Shown here: one piece after another, positions 28,432-38,689 of the stretch
How the letters are laid out: every line of letters starts with the position of its first letter
Numbering within the stretch: position 1 is the stretch's first letter
Assembly: GCA_017792365.1 (NCBI GenBank)
Contig: CP051229.1
Location: 1-64,000 of the forward strand
Direction of reading: 5' to 3'
From: Hyphomonas sp.
GTDB lineage: Bacteria > Pseudomonadota > Alphaproteobacteria > Caulobacterales > Hyphomonadaceae
DNA: 64,000 bases
Translations under genes and position numbers: made by a program
The notes under the pieces: generated by a model
The model's database searches: none
Told to the model about the DNA's origin: nothing
Seen by the model: the letters and a program-made list of their open reading frames with translations, nothing else

Positions 28432-28488
28432 ATGGGATGTGCGGGACCGGCATGGGCGGGCTGCGGTCGGATCTGTCCTTGGGACTGG

Positions 28489-28508
28489 ATCCCGGCTTTC
28501 GCCGGGAT
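28489..28508. repeat. Short palindrome, REP-like
   Basis: ATCCCGGC-TTTC-GCCGGGAT, a perfect 8-bp stem with a 4-base loop, just beyond the 3' end of the methyltransferase-like gene. The same core (CCGGCTTTTGCCCGG) recurs near 34272, suggesting a dispersed family. Confidence 0.5.
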
Positions 28509-28544
28509 GAGCGGGGGCAGCAGGGGCGGAATGAGCGGGCGGCG

Positions 28545-29216
28545 TCAGGTCTTCTGGGCGAACCAGATGGTGTGGCGGGGGCCTTTTCCGTTGGCGCGGG
28601 CGCGGACGGTGACCTGTTCGACCTTGAAGCCGCTGTCGTTGAGGCGGCGGGTGAATGGCGCGCTGGGGGCGGCGGACCAGATGGCAAGGATGCCGCGCGG
28701 ACGAAGGGCTGCGCGGGCGGCGCCGAGGCCGGCGTAGGAGTAGAGGCGGTCGTTGGCCGGGCTGGTGAGGCCGTCGGGGCCATTGTCGACGTCCAGCAGG
28801 ATGGCGTCGTAGCGCACCTTGCCGGCTGCAATCTCGTCGACGACGTCGCCCGCGATCAGTTCGACGCGGGGATCATCCAGGCAGCCGGCGGTGAGATCCG
28901 CCATCGGGCCGCGCGCCCAGTCGATGATCTCGGGCACCAGTTCTGCGACAGCGATCTGTGCTTTCGGGCCAAGGCGGGCGAGGGCGGCGCGCAGGGTGAA
29001 GCCCATGCCGTATCCGCCGATTAGGAGGCGGGGCGCCGGCCCCGCCTTGAGGCGGTCGCAGGTCATTGTCGCCAGCGCTTCCTCGGAGCCGCCGAGGCGG
29101 CTGCTCATGAGTTCGTTGGCGTCGAGGGCGATGACGTAGTCGCCATCGTGGCGGATCAGACGCAGCTCCACGCCGCCGGGCGCCATGGCGGCGGCGATGA
29201 CTTCGCGAGGTTTCAT
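28545..29216 (-). CDS. Spermidine synthase-like methyltransferase-fold protein
   Basis: 223 residues with the SpeE/Rossmann methyltransferase fold: LLIGGYGMGFTLR as the cofactor loop, VAELVPEIIDWAR as the acidic second strand, and YDAILLDVDNGPDGL as the third. It belongs to the short SpeE-like branch lacking the N-terminal tetramerisation domain; true spermidine synthesis is uncertain. Confidence 0.75.
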   Translation of the reverse strand: MKPREVIAAAMAPGGVELRLIRHDGDYVIALDANELMSSRLGGSEEALATMTCDRLKAGPAPRLLIGGYGMGFTLRAALARLGPKAQIAVAELVPEIIDWARGPMADLTAGCLDDPRVELIAGDVVDEIAAGKVRYDAILLDVDNGPDGLTSPANDRLYSYAGLGAARAALRPRGILAIWSAAPSAPFTRRLNDSGFKVEQVTVRARANGKGPRHTIWFAQKT

Positions 29217-29331
29217 TTGCCGGCTCCAGATGAGCTGGGCGGCTAGCTGCGATCGGGTTGGGCGTCAATTCTGGCAGCAGTCTGTCGTAGGCGTCTAGCG
29301 AGGCCGGGCGGATGGTCCCATATTGGCTGGC

Positions 29332-31551
<2,220 letters not shown>

Positions 31552-32191
31552 GGGCAGCCGCCGTCAGCCCCACGTACATGAAGTTGAACCGGCCTCAGTG
31601 GGCGCGATGGGTGGTCTCGTAGCAACGCCGTTTCGAGCAGCACGCAATATTCGTAGCGATCTAGTAGGCCGGCGCGAGTAAGGTTCTCCTCAATCGACGC
31701 TCTTAGTGGGGTGTTTTCAATGGCCATTAGGGTGCGGTTGCTGGATTGCAGCAGCTGCGCTGGGCGACCGGTTTGATAGAGTTCTGAGTCGCGCACTGAG
31801 GGGGCGTCGTTCAGCCGTTCTCTTCCAAGGACAACGACAATAATCACGGCATCTGGCAGATATTGCTGTGCTAGTTCAGCCAAAGCACGGCCACGCTCAA
31901 GGCTCCGGATGTATCCAGCGCCTGACAGGTCGTCCGCAGAAGCTGTACCTATCGCAACGATATACTGTGGAGAATCTATGCCGGGTAGCCAGCAGCTACG
32001 GCTGGGCAGGACGAACGACCGAGTGGATCGATAGGACCAAAACACTTCGGTGCCAGCCAGATCGGCGACGCAGGTCAGTGGAAGCTCCTCGAGAACCGTC
32101 TCTGTAGCGATTACGGGCGGCTCAAAACGACGCTTCGGCGAGTCCGGAACAAATATCGTCGCGGGTACTGTGACGGGTCGCGCTGACCAAG

Positions 32192-33520
32192 CTACAAGCA
32201 TGCCGACAAATCCGGAAAATCCAAAATGCAAGCCGCCGAAACAAAGGCGAGGAGTCTATACGAGGCTGGGATTGTGGCGATGATGCTTTGGGTCGTGCGT
32301 GCTGTTCTGGAGCCGACCCGCCGCAGTTCCGAAATTAAGACCGCTTGGTCCGGCACGTCCGGTTCTCGTGTTTTGGGCGTCTCTTCATCGGATGCTGAGT
32401 CAAATAGCCGCCGAAGCATGTTTCGGAGGCTGGTGAGGGCGGAACGAGCTGGGTTTCTCTTGTGGAGCCAATACGACAGCATCATCCCCGCACCGCCCCA
32501 TGCGATGGGCGGCCAAGGTGCCGGTTTGGCTAGATCAGCCCAAAAGTGGACTGACCTTGTTACGTTGGCCCACAGATCCCCGAGAAAGCTGCAGATCCAA
32601 CCAAGCCCGGCTTGTCCAATACCTACGAGAAAATCTAGGGCGACAGATAATCCAGTGAACAGACCGATCGAAAGAAACGAGAGGAGCGCCGCTCCCAGTG
32701 CGATCAGAGCCGCGCGCTTTATTATTCGTAGCGCAAACGAGCTTAGGCTTAGTCGGATCGGGGAAGAATTGGCGACGCTTTTCGTGCCGACGATAACCAA
32801 AATGGCTGTCAAGACGATGAGGGCAAAGAATTCGGCGAGGATTATTCGCCGCCAGAGCGCCGGATCGGTGGTCGCATGATTAGCCATGGGAACCGGCTGA
32901 GCCATTCCGCTCCAGCCAGTATTTGAGAGAAAACTCCAACTAAGGAGCAGGCTTGCCACAATCAGCAAGTGCAGCGGATCGATTAGGCGGTGCCGGGTTC
33001 GACCTATATCCAGCTGTCTAACGGATATGGCGGAGTAGATGACGCCGAGCAAGGCAACCAGCGAACCAGCTGCGACGATGCACGCATACGTGGGTAGTGT
33101 TTTGTCGCTCAGCCCCTCGGGTCCTACTGCGAGTCCAAGCAGTGTTGAGTCCGCAAATCGGAACACATCGGACGTCGAGTTCGCAAATAGGGTACCGACA
33201 GACCTTTCAAGCGAGTCCGCAAAGGCCGTCAACGACAATCCAAATGCGGTGAAACTTGCTGCAGTCGCTCTATCAAGCTTCGTTTGAAGCGCGGCATCTG
33301 AAATAGCGGTCGCGATCGGTGGAAAACCAACAGCAACAACTACGAGAGCGCCCCATTGGCCATCGGAAAACTCGACTCCTAGCGTGAGCGGGGCTGCAGC
33401 TTTGAACAACTCGACGAAGATCAGTGCGCCGAGCATCGCAGCCACGATGAAAGCCGAGTTGTCGTGTAGTACCGCGCTCGAAAGACCTCGCGGCCCGTTG
33501 TTCAGTCTTCCGAACTCCAC
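32192..33520 (-). CDS. Unknown multi-helix membrane protein
   Basis: 442 residues with about eight or nine transmembrane segments: near residues 22-45, 53-72, 135-158, 170-186, 212-232, 252-300 (two), 318-335, and a last one at the C-terminus. A charged cytoplasmic loop (residues about 340-410, many Arg and Glu) precedes the final helix. No family recognised. Its last helix merges smoothly with the first helix of the overlapping downstream gene if the frame is changed, so the two could be a single protein of about 700 residues. Base composition (32 G+C of 60 at 32701-32760) is well below uvrB (40 of 60 at 30001-30060). Confidence 0.7.
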   Translation of the reverse strand: MEFGRLNNGPRGLSSAVLHDNSAFIVAAMLGALIFVELFKAAAPLTLGVEFSDGQWGALVVVAVGFPPIATAISDAALQTKLDRATAASFTAFGLSLTAFADSLERSVGTLFANSTSDVFRFADSTLLGLAVGPEGLSDKTLPTYACIVAAGSLVALLGVIYSAISVRQLDIGRTRHRLIDPLHLLIVASLLLSWSFLSNTGWSGMAQPVPMANHATTDPALWRRIILAEFFALIVLTAILVIVGTKSVANSSPIRLSLSSFALRIIKRAALIALGAALLSFLSIGLFTGLSVALDFLVGIGQAGLGWICSFLGDLWANVTRSVHFWADLAKPAPWPPIAWGGAGMMLSYWLHKRNPARSALTSLRNMLRRLFDSASDEETPKTREPDVPDQAVLISELRRVGSRTARTTQSIIATIPASYRLLAFVSAACILDFPDLSACL

Positions 33521-33585
33521 TTCGGCAGCCCCCTGCTTGCCCGTATCCCACAGAGAACTTGAGAGTCGAGGAATAAGGAAGCTGA

Positions 33586-33603
33586 GAATCTAAGTTAGGA
33601 TTC
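33586..33603. promoter_or_regulatory. Imperfect palindrome before the HEPN-like gene
   Basis: GAATCTAAGTTAGGATTC: GAATC/GATTC ends plus TAA/TTA inside. It lies between the divergent start codons, eight bases before the ribosome site AGGAG of the HEPN-like gene, a usual place for an operator. Confidence 0.3.
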
Positions 33604-33621
33604 ATCCTTCAGGAGAAAACC

Positions 33622-34131
33622 ATGGCGAAGAACATCGAAGACAGCGCCGCCGTATACTTGCAAATGTTTCTCTATTTTGCGGCATTCGAGAAGGCGCTGA
33701 AGGCTGCCCGATTCCTTGCTGATAAGAGCAAGCCTGTAGTGGATTGGGACGGTTTTTCAGGGGATGTCGGCGATGAATTCTTTAGAACCGTCAGCAGCAA
33801 GCAGCCCGTAGAATGGCTCGTAGAGTCACCGCCGAAAAAGTTCGAGGCAGTCAGGATTGGTAACGGCCAAAGGGTCTTGCGACCGAACCCGGTGGCGGAG
33901 ACGATTGAATCCACCATTACCCTCATTGAAGCGGTGCGGACGATCCGAAACAATCTTCTACACGGTGACAAATTTGCGGAGAATCCAGAGCGCGACGTCA
34001 GGCTAACCGAAGCGGCGGTATTTGTGCTCCAGGAGTTGAAGGCACACTTGAGGCAACATCCTCGGCTTTCGCACATTGCTCACGACGTCGAACAGATTGA
34101 GGTGTCGTTTCCCTTGGCGCTTGGCCCATAA
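33622..34131 (+). CDS. HEPN-like protein
   Basis: 169 residues, all alpha. The segment IEAVRTIRNNLLHGDKF carries R-x4-H (RNNLLH), the signature of HEPN nucleases, within helices typical of Apea/DUF4145-like HEPN proteins. In such proteins the Arg and His form the RNase site; some HEPN domains are inactive. GGAG-type ribosome site (AGGAGAAAACC) precedes the ATG. Base composition is near 50 percent G+C (30 of 60 at 33601-33660, 28 of 60 at 33901-33960), unlike neighbours. It is divergent from the unknown membrane genes, with about 100 bases between. Confidence 0.65.
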   Translation: MAKNIEDSAAVYLQMFLYFAAFEKALKAARFLADKSKPVVDWDGFSGDVGDEFFRTVSSKQPVEWLVESPPKKFEAVRIGNGQRVLRPNPVAETIESTITLIEAVRTIRNNLLHGDKFAENPERDVRLTEAAVFVLQELKAHLRQHPRLSHIAHDVEQIEVSFPLALGP

Positions 34132-34368
34132 GGCCAAGTGTCGCTTGAGCATAGCCCCAACTTATCCCCCGCCTCCCAACCCGCGCGACAACGTCCTCTG
34201 CTCTAGATGAGAGGAGGCGGGCGGGCGGGGTATCGGGCGGTTGGCGACCGGATGGTGCAGGCGCTGGTTCCCGGCTTTTGCCCGGATGAGCGGGCGTGGC
34301 GGGATGAGCGGGCGTGGGGATAGGGTGCGAATTATCCCCCACCTCTCGACCCGTCGTAATCTCCCGGC
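34132..34368. repeat. Repeat-rich spacer
   Basis: No gene. Two copies of TTATCCCCC(G/A)CC at 34162-34173 and 34332-34343 (a third, inverted, at 28285-28296). A 16-base direct repeat GGATGAGCGGGCGTGG occurs at 34284-34299 and 34302-34317, and a CCGGCTTTTGCCCGG hairpin near 34272 matches the 28489 element. Confidence 0.5.
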
Positions 34369-35163
34369 ATGGGACACTGGAGATCACAGAGACAATGGGC
34401 GGAGGCTCGGCGTGATGCGGAGGCTCTGATCCGTGAGGGACATTCGGTGAGCGATGTGGCGCGCACGCTGGATGTGGACCGCTCGACCATCGGGCGGTGG
34501 ATGGCGATTGGCGGCTTTCGGCTGAAGGACCTGGAGCGGGAGGAGGCGGGCGAGCCGCCTCTGGCGCGGCCCGACTGGCTGCAGCGCGAGCAGTTTCGCA
34601 AGGCGTCGAAGGGCGCGCTGCCTGCGGAATACGCCGAGCGGGTGGCGTCGGCGCAGGAGGCGCTGGCGGCGGCTGCGAAGGAGCGCGTGGCGCTGTTGCG
34701 GGAGAACGGGGGGAAGCTGGCGGTTCCGGAGGTCGACGCGGAGGCGTTCGCCAAGCGCGCCGTGGCCGAGGCGGAGCGGCTGATGGGGGAAGGGCTGTAT
34801 GACCTTGCCGAGCGCTCGATGCGGATCGCGGAGCGGCTGGCGCGGGTGAAGGGGCTGCTGGGGCCTGGCGCCGGGATAGCGGGCGGAGATGCGCGCCGGG
34901 ATGCGGAGAAGGCGGCGGAGACTGACGCGTTTGCAGCGCGTCGCCGGGCCGAGCAGGAGGCGGTGCGGAAGCGGCTTGGGAATGGGAGGCCGATGACCCC
35001 GCAGGACCTCGCGCGCTCGCTGGGCAGGACGATGGTGGCGCGGGGATGGCTGGATGAAGACCTGATCGGTCATCCCGACGGGGTGAGGCTGACGCAGGAG
35101 CGGAGGGCTGCGCGGGAGGCTGGGGCGGAGGAGGCGGGGCTGGAGCAGGCGGGGTCAGAGTAG
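34369..35163 (+). CDS. Helix-turn-helix protein of unknown function
   Basis: 264 residues. The N-terminus (residues 10-45) contains a resolvase/homeodomain-like HTH: LIREGHSVSDVARTLDVDRSTIGRWM. The rest is highly charged and helical (long Ala/Glu/Arg stretches, probable coiled coil to about residue 200), ending in an Ala/Glu-rich tail. The pattern resembles small proteins that pair HTH with a coiled coil, such as phage terminase small subunits, but no phage gene is nearby. Flanked on both sides by repeat-rich spacers. Confidence 0.6.
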   Translation: MGHWRSQRQWAEARRDAEALIREGHSVSDVARTLDVDRSTIGRWMAIGGFRLKDLEREEAGEPPLARPDWLQREQFRKASKGALPAEYAERVASAQEALAAAAKERVALLRENGGKLAVPEVDAEAFAKRAVAEAERLMGEGLYDLAERSMRIAERLARVKGLLGPGAGIAGGDARRDAEKAAETDAFAARRRAEQEAVRKRLGNGRPMTPQDLARSLGRTMVARGWLDEDLIGHPDGVRLTQERRAAREAGAEEAGLEQAGSE

Positions 35164-35657
35164 GTGGGCGGAGGACGGGCCCCCTCCGTCGCTTCGCGAC
35201 ACCTCCCCCCATGAATGGGTGGAGGACTCGGTACGTGGCGAGACCTCCTCCACCGCTTCCGCGGGGAGAAGCCTGCTACGCAGGCTGGCTGGGCCCCCGC
35301 CTACGCGGGGGACGCGGTGAATGATGGGTCACCGTCGGGTTCAGGTGATAGCGGGGCGGGAGTCGGCGGGACCAGAGTAGGTCGGGCGAGACTCAGCTTC
35401 CGAGTTCCCCGCGCAGGCGGGGATCCGGTCAGGACGCGGGAGCGTCCTTTGGGGCCGACGACGTGGGGGTGGGCGGCGATGAGAAGCCTGCTGCGCAGGC
35501 TGGCCGGGCCCCCGCCTTCGCGGGGGACGCGGTGGAAGTGTGGCGTTGTCCGGTTCAGGTGATAGCGGGGTCAGAGTGGGCGGGGGACGCGGTGGAGGGC
35601 GTTTCGCTCTGGGTTTCTGGTGATAGCTTGGCCGGCGAGGCAAGGGAGGACGAGGAC
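35164..35657. repeat. Degenerate duplicated repeat block
   Basis: No gene. A unit of about 92 bases at 35266-35357 (starting GAGAAGCCTGCT, containing the GCCTGCTACGCAGGC and CCCCCGCCTACGCGGGGG hairpins and ending GGTGATAGCGGGG) recurs at 35481-35571. A partial third copy (GGGGGACGCGGTGGA to GGTGATAGC) lies at about 35581-35633. Further CCCCGCGCAGGCGGGG palindromes sit between them. Confidence 0.6.
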
Positions 35658-36074
35658 ATGAGCGTGACGGCTGGGGCGGCGACGCCGGAGATCATTCGCA
35701 AGTGGCACCGCGTGGCGCTGGAGCGGCGGGCGGACGAGATCGGCGCGCTGCTGGCCGAGGACGTGGTGTTCGAAAGTCCGGTGGTGCACACGCCGCAGGT
35801 CGGCCGGGCGCGGGCGGAGGGGTATCTGCGCGGGGCGCTGGCCGTGCTGAACGGGCCGGACTTCGCCTATCGCGAGGAATGGTATGGGGCGAACTCGGCG
35901 GTGCTGGAGTTCGAGACGAAGATCGGGGAGATCAGGATCAACGGCGTCGATATCGTGCGGTGGAACGATGAGGGGCTGATCACCGGCTTTCGCGTGATGC
36001 TGCGGCCGCTGAAGGCGATCCAGACCGTGCACGCCGCGATGGGCGCGTGGCTGGCCGAGCATGCGCCGGGGTAG
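35658..36074 (+). CDS. SnoaL/NTF2-like fold protein
   Basis: 138 residues with the cone-shaped NTF2-like pattern: an N-terminal helix (IIRKWHRVALERRADEIGALLAEDVVFESPVV) and four long strands (GEIRINGVDIVRWNDEGLITGFRVMLRP). Such proteins act as isomerases, hydratases or binding proteins; no substrate clue. ATG at 35658 has GAGGA upstream; the longer reading runs through repeats and is not credible. Confidence 0.75.
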   Translation: MSVTAGAATPEIIRKWHRVALERRADEIGALLAEDVVFESPVVHTPQVGRARAEGYLRGALAVLNGPDFAYREEWYGANSAVLEFETKIGEIRINGVDIVRWNDEGLITGFRVMLRPLKAIQTVHAAMGAWLAEHAPG

Positions 36075-36080
36075 GGCCGG

Positions 36081-36389
36081 CTAGTTCGTGCCGAGGCGGT
36101 TGTTGAAGCGGTCGTTCGGCGTCTTGCCGAGTTCGTCGAAGAGACGCTGGGTGTCTTCGCTGGTGGCGGCTTCGTAGCGGTCCCAGGATTCCGGCGAGGC
36201 GCAGACGCTGCGCGGGATGTTGGTGCCGGTGCCGGTCTCGCGGCGGCATTCGAGGCCCATTTCGGCGATCTGGGCGGGGGTGAGCTCGGTGCGCTCGCGG
36301 GCGACGCCGCTGGTCGCGGTGCAGGCCGAAACGAGCATCAGGCTGGCGGCGGCCAGGGCTGCGGGGGCGAAGGCGGAAGGGGCGCGCAT
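36081..36389 (-). CDS. Small lipoprotein, unknown
   Basis: 102 residues with a lipoprotein signal (LMLVSAC, Cys at about residue 23). The mature part has CRRETGTGTNIPRSVC, a two-cysteine segment typical of small Caulobacterales/Hyphomonadaceae lipoproteins, and a charged tail. Start at 36389 (MRAPSAF) gives a standard signal peptide. Convergent with the NTF2-like gene. Confidence 0.7.
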   Translation of the reverse strand: MRAPSAFAPAALAAASLMLVSACTATSGVARERTELTPAQIAEMGLECRRETGTGTNIPRSVCASPESWDRYEAATSEDTQRLFDELGKTPNDRFNNRLGTN

Positions 36390-36597
36390 GGCGTGTCCTC
36401 GATGGTCAGTGCTGCTGGCAGGTAAGCATGTTTTGCCCTGTTTTTCCAGATAACATGGCCGCAAACCCGCGTGAGGTGGGCGCTCTGACGCACATGGGTC
36501 CCGGGCCGGCGCACAGTCTGGACTTGGACTGGCCCCAGTACTGGCACGAGGGATGCTGAGGGGCTAGGAGACGTGAAACGCAACGTTCCGGCAGGGG

Positions 36598-37611
36598 ATG
36601 GACCAAGACATGAGACGCGACCTTGAAGCCTGGCTGAAGGACAGCGGCGCGGGCGAGGACCTGCAGACGCTGCTGCTGGCGGCGGCGGGCGCCTGCGCGA
36701 AGATCTCGGCGCTGGTGCGCGCGGGCGAGCTGGCCGGCGTGCTCGGCTCGGCGGGCACCGGCAACGTGCAGGGCGAGGTCCAGAAGACGCTGGACGTGCT
36801 GGCCAATGACGTGATGCTGAAGATGTGCCGCGACGCCGGCGTGCTGGCGGGCGCCGCCTCCGAGGAAGAAGACGAACCGGTCTGGTTCGGGGACCGCGCG
36901 GGCGCGCCCTACCTGATGCTGTTCGATCCGCTCGACGGCTCGAGCAATATCGACGTCAACGTCTCGATCGGCACGATCATCTCGGTGCTCGAACGGCCGG
37001 ACGGCGCAGGCAGCGGCGTGGGACCGTTCCTGCAGAAGGGCCGCCAGCAGAAGGCCGCGGCCTACTCGGTTTACGGGCCGCAGACGCAGCTGATCGTGAC
37101 AGTGGGCAAGGGCGCGACCGGCTTCACGCTCGATGCCGAGAGCGGCAGATGGCTGGAGACGGCGCCGAAGATGGCGATCCCGGAGGCGACCAGGGAATTC
37201 TCGATCAACATGTCGAACATGCGTCACTGGGAAAGCCCGGTGATGCTCTACATCCGCGACTGCCTGGCCGGGAAGCAGGGCCCGCGCGGCAAGGATTTCA
37301 ACATGCGCTGGGTGGCGGCGATGGTGGCGGACGTGCACCGCATCATGTCGCGCGGCGGCGTCTTCATGTACCCGCGCGACGCCCGCGACCCGAGCAAGCC
37401 GGGAAAGCTGCGCCTGATGTACGAGGGCAACCCGATGAGCCTGCTGGTCGAACAGGCGGGCGGCGCAGCCTTCAACGGCATTGAGGATATCCTCGACGTC
37501 GAGCCGACCGAGCTTCACCAGCGCGTGGCGGTCATGATGGGCTCGAAGGAAGAAGTCGACGTGCTGCGCAAGGCGCACGCGGAGAAGGTGGACGCCGCCG
37601 TATCCGTGTGA
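36598..37611 (+). CDS. fbp: Fructose-1,6-bisphosphatase class I
   Basis: Gluconeogenic phosphatase of 337 residues. The metal-binding motif DPLDGSSN is at residues 110-117. Other family segments are GNVQGEVQKTLDVLAND, SIGTIIS, and RGGVFMYPRD. A second in-frame ATG at 36610 with GGCAGGGG further upstream could also be the start. Monocistronic; the 3' end runs close to the convergent TetR gene. Confidence 0.96.
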   Translation: MDQDMRRDLEAWLKDSGAGEDLQTLLLAAAGACAKISALVRAGELAGVLGSAGTGNVQGEVQKTLDVLANDVMLKMCRDAGVLAGAASEEEDEPVWFGDRAGAPYLMLFDPLDGSSNIDVNVSIGTIISVLERPDGAGSGVGPFLQKGRQQKAAAYSVYGPQTQLIVTVGKGATGFTLDAESGRWLETAPKMAIPEATREFSINMSNMRHWESPVMLYIRDCLAGKQGPRGKDFNMRWVAAMVADVHRIMSRGGVFMYPRDARDPSKPGKLRLMYEGNPMSLLVEQAGGAAFNGIEDILDVEPTELHQRVAVMMGSKEEVDVLRKAHAEKVDAAVSV

Positions 37612-37648
37612 CGCCGTCGGCTGCGCATGCGCATGGCGACTGGCGCAG

Positions 37649-38407
37649 TTACTGGAGCTGTTCGCTGGCGGGGCGGCGGAGGTCTTTGGGGGTCGGCAGG
37701 TTGCAGATGTGCGGGTCGATGCGGACGGATTCGCCGAGCTGGGCTGCGATCAGGTCCTCGCGCATCGTGCGCAGCGACAGGAGGACGTTCTCGACCATCT
37801 GCGGGCTGGGGTTTGTCATGCGGTCGATCGACAGCGAACGCAGCGCCATGGCGGCGGTTGACGACAGGCCCTGAACTTCCTGCGTCGGCTCCATGCCCGC
37901 CGAGCGCACGAGCTTGCCGATGAAGCGGCCATAATCATTTGCGATCGATGACAGGGCCGGCCGCACGGCGGTTGCAAGGGCCTCGTTGGAGCGCGCGGAA
38001 ATGCGGATCTCGTTGACGGCGATCCCTTCGGGCGTGCGCGCCGTCGCCCAGGCGAGGTCGATCACGGCGCGGAAACGGGGCAGGCCTGGCTCGAATGTCT
38101 CGAGTTGCGCGGCGCGCCAGTCGCACAGCCGGTTGTAGGCGAACCGCACGGTCTCGGCGAGGAGGTCGGCGCGGGTGGGAAAGTGGTGCATGACGGCGCC
38201 GGACGAGACGCCGGCGCTGGCCACGATGCGGGAGTTGGAGAGCGCGGAGAAAGCCTGCTGGTCGAGAATGTCGATCACGGCGCACATGATGCGCGCCCGG
38301 GTCGCGGCGGCGCGCTCGGCGTTGCGGCCGAGGGGCTTGTCCTCGACGTCGTTACTGTCTGCTTCAGCGACGTCTGTGCTGTCAGCGGATGTTGGCGAAG
38401 CGCTCAA
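37649..38407 (-). CDS. TetR/AcrR-family transcriptional regulator
   Basis: About 252 residues. N-terminal HTH domain: ATRARIMCAVIDILDQQAFSALSNSRIVASAGVSSGAVMHHFPTRADLL is the standard TetR three-helix pattern. The C-terminal ligand domain is not assignable. A TTG at 38407, six bases after GGGAGGAGG, is a strong start; readings further upstream give a low-complexity leader. No likely target operon is adjacent, so it may regulate itself or distant genes. Confidence 0.85.
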   Translation of the reverse strand: MSASPTSADSTDVAEADSNDVEDKPLGRNAERAAATRARIMCAVIDILDQQAFSALSNSRIVASAGVSSGAVMHHFPTRADLLAETVRFAYNRLCDWRAAQLETFEPGLPRFRAVIDLAWATARTPEGIAVNEIRISARSNEALATAVRPALSSIANDYGRFIGKLVRSAGMEPTQEVQGLSSTAAMALRSLSIDRMTNPSPQMVENVLLSLRTMREDLIAAQLGESVRIDPHICNLPTPKDLRRPASEQLQ

Positions 38408-38463
38408 CAGCCTCCTCCCTACCGGCCTCTCCACCCACGGAGCGCGAAATCCCCGGGTCTGTG

Positions 38464-38494
38464 CCTCACGTAGTTTTGATCGGCAAGCGTGAGG
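38464..38494. promoter_or_regulatory. Inverted repeat upstream of the TetR gene
   Basis: CCTCACG (38464-38470) and CGTGAGG (38488-38494), perfect 7-bp arms 17 bases apart, starting 57 bases before the TTG start. Candidate autoregulatory operator. Confidence 0.3.
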
Positions 38495-38536
38495 TGGCAA
38501 GCCATGGGTCGAAAAAAACAAACCAATCGCTCGGTA

Positions 38537-38550
38537 TTGATCCTGATCAA
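38537..38550. promoter_or_regulatory. FNR/FixK-type binding site
   Basis: TTGATCCTGATCAA is a full match to the TTGAT-N4-ATCAA consensus of FNR, FixK and related regulators. It lies 130 bases before the TetR start on one side and about 150 bases before the small-RNA-like stretch on the other. No clear -10 hexamer is seen at -41.5 spacing on either side, so its target is open. Confidence 0.45.
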
Positions 38551-38689
38551 ACTTTGTGCAGGATGCTGGCTGCGAAGTGGAGTTCATTCGCGCCTGGGGG
38601 AGAAGCTGCCCGTATGAGCAGGGCGCTTCGTCAGTATGTTTTCAGGTGTCGATGATTAGCCAGTTTGTTCGCGTTCGCCGTTTCGGCGA

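Larger units (their letters stand above)
27548..28544. other. One-kilobase non-coding region with many inverted repeats
   Basis: No convincing gene: the open readings on both strands are low-complexity and unlike any family I know. The stretch is instead packed with palindromic elements listed separately, and looks like an accumulation site of dispersed repeats, or it holds an unrecognised structured RNA. Confidence 0.6.

Noticed and set aside
33998-35212. 404-codon minus-strand frame across the HTH gene
   Set aside because: Pro/Ala/Ser-rich low-complexity translation, typical of antisense high-GC sequence.
35170-35650. CRISPR array in the repeated spacer
   Set aside because: Repeats are long, few, irregularly spaced and degenerate; no spacers of equal length and no cas genes.
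36406-37578. 390-codon minus-strand frame antisense to fbp
   Set aside because: Mirror of a clear fructose-bisphosphatase gene; no ribosome site or domain.
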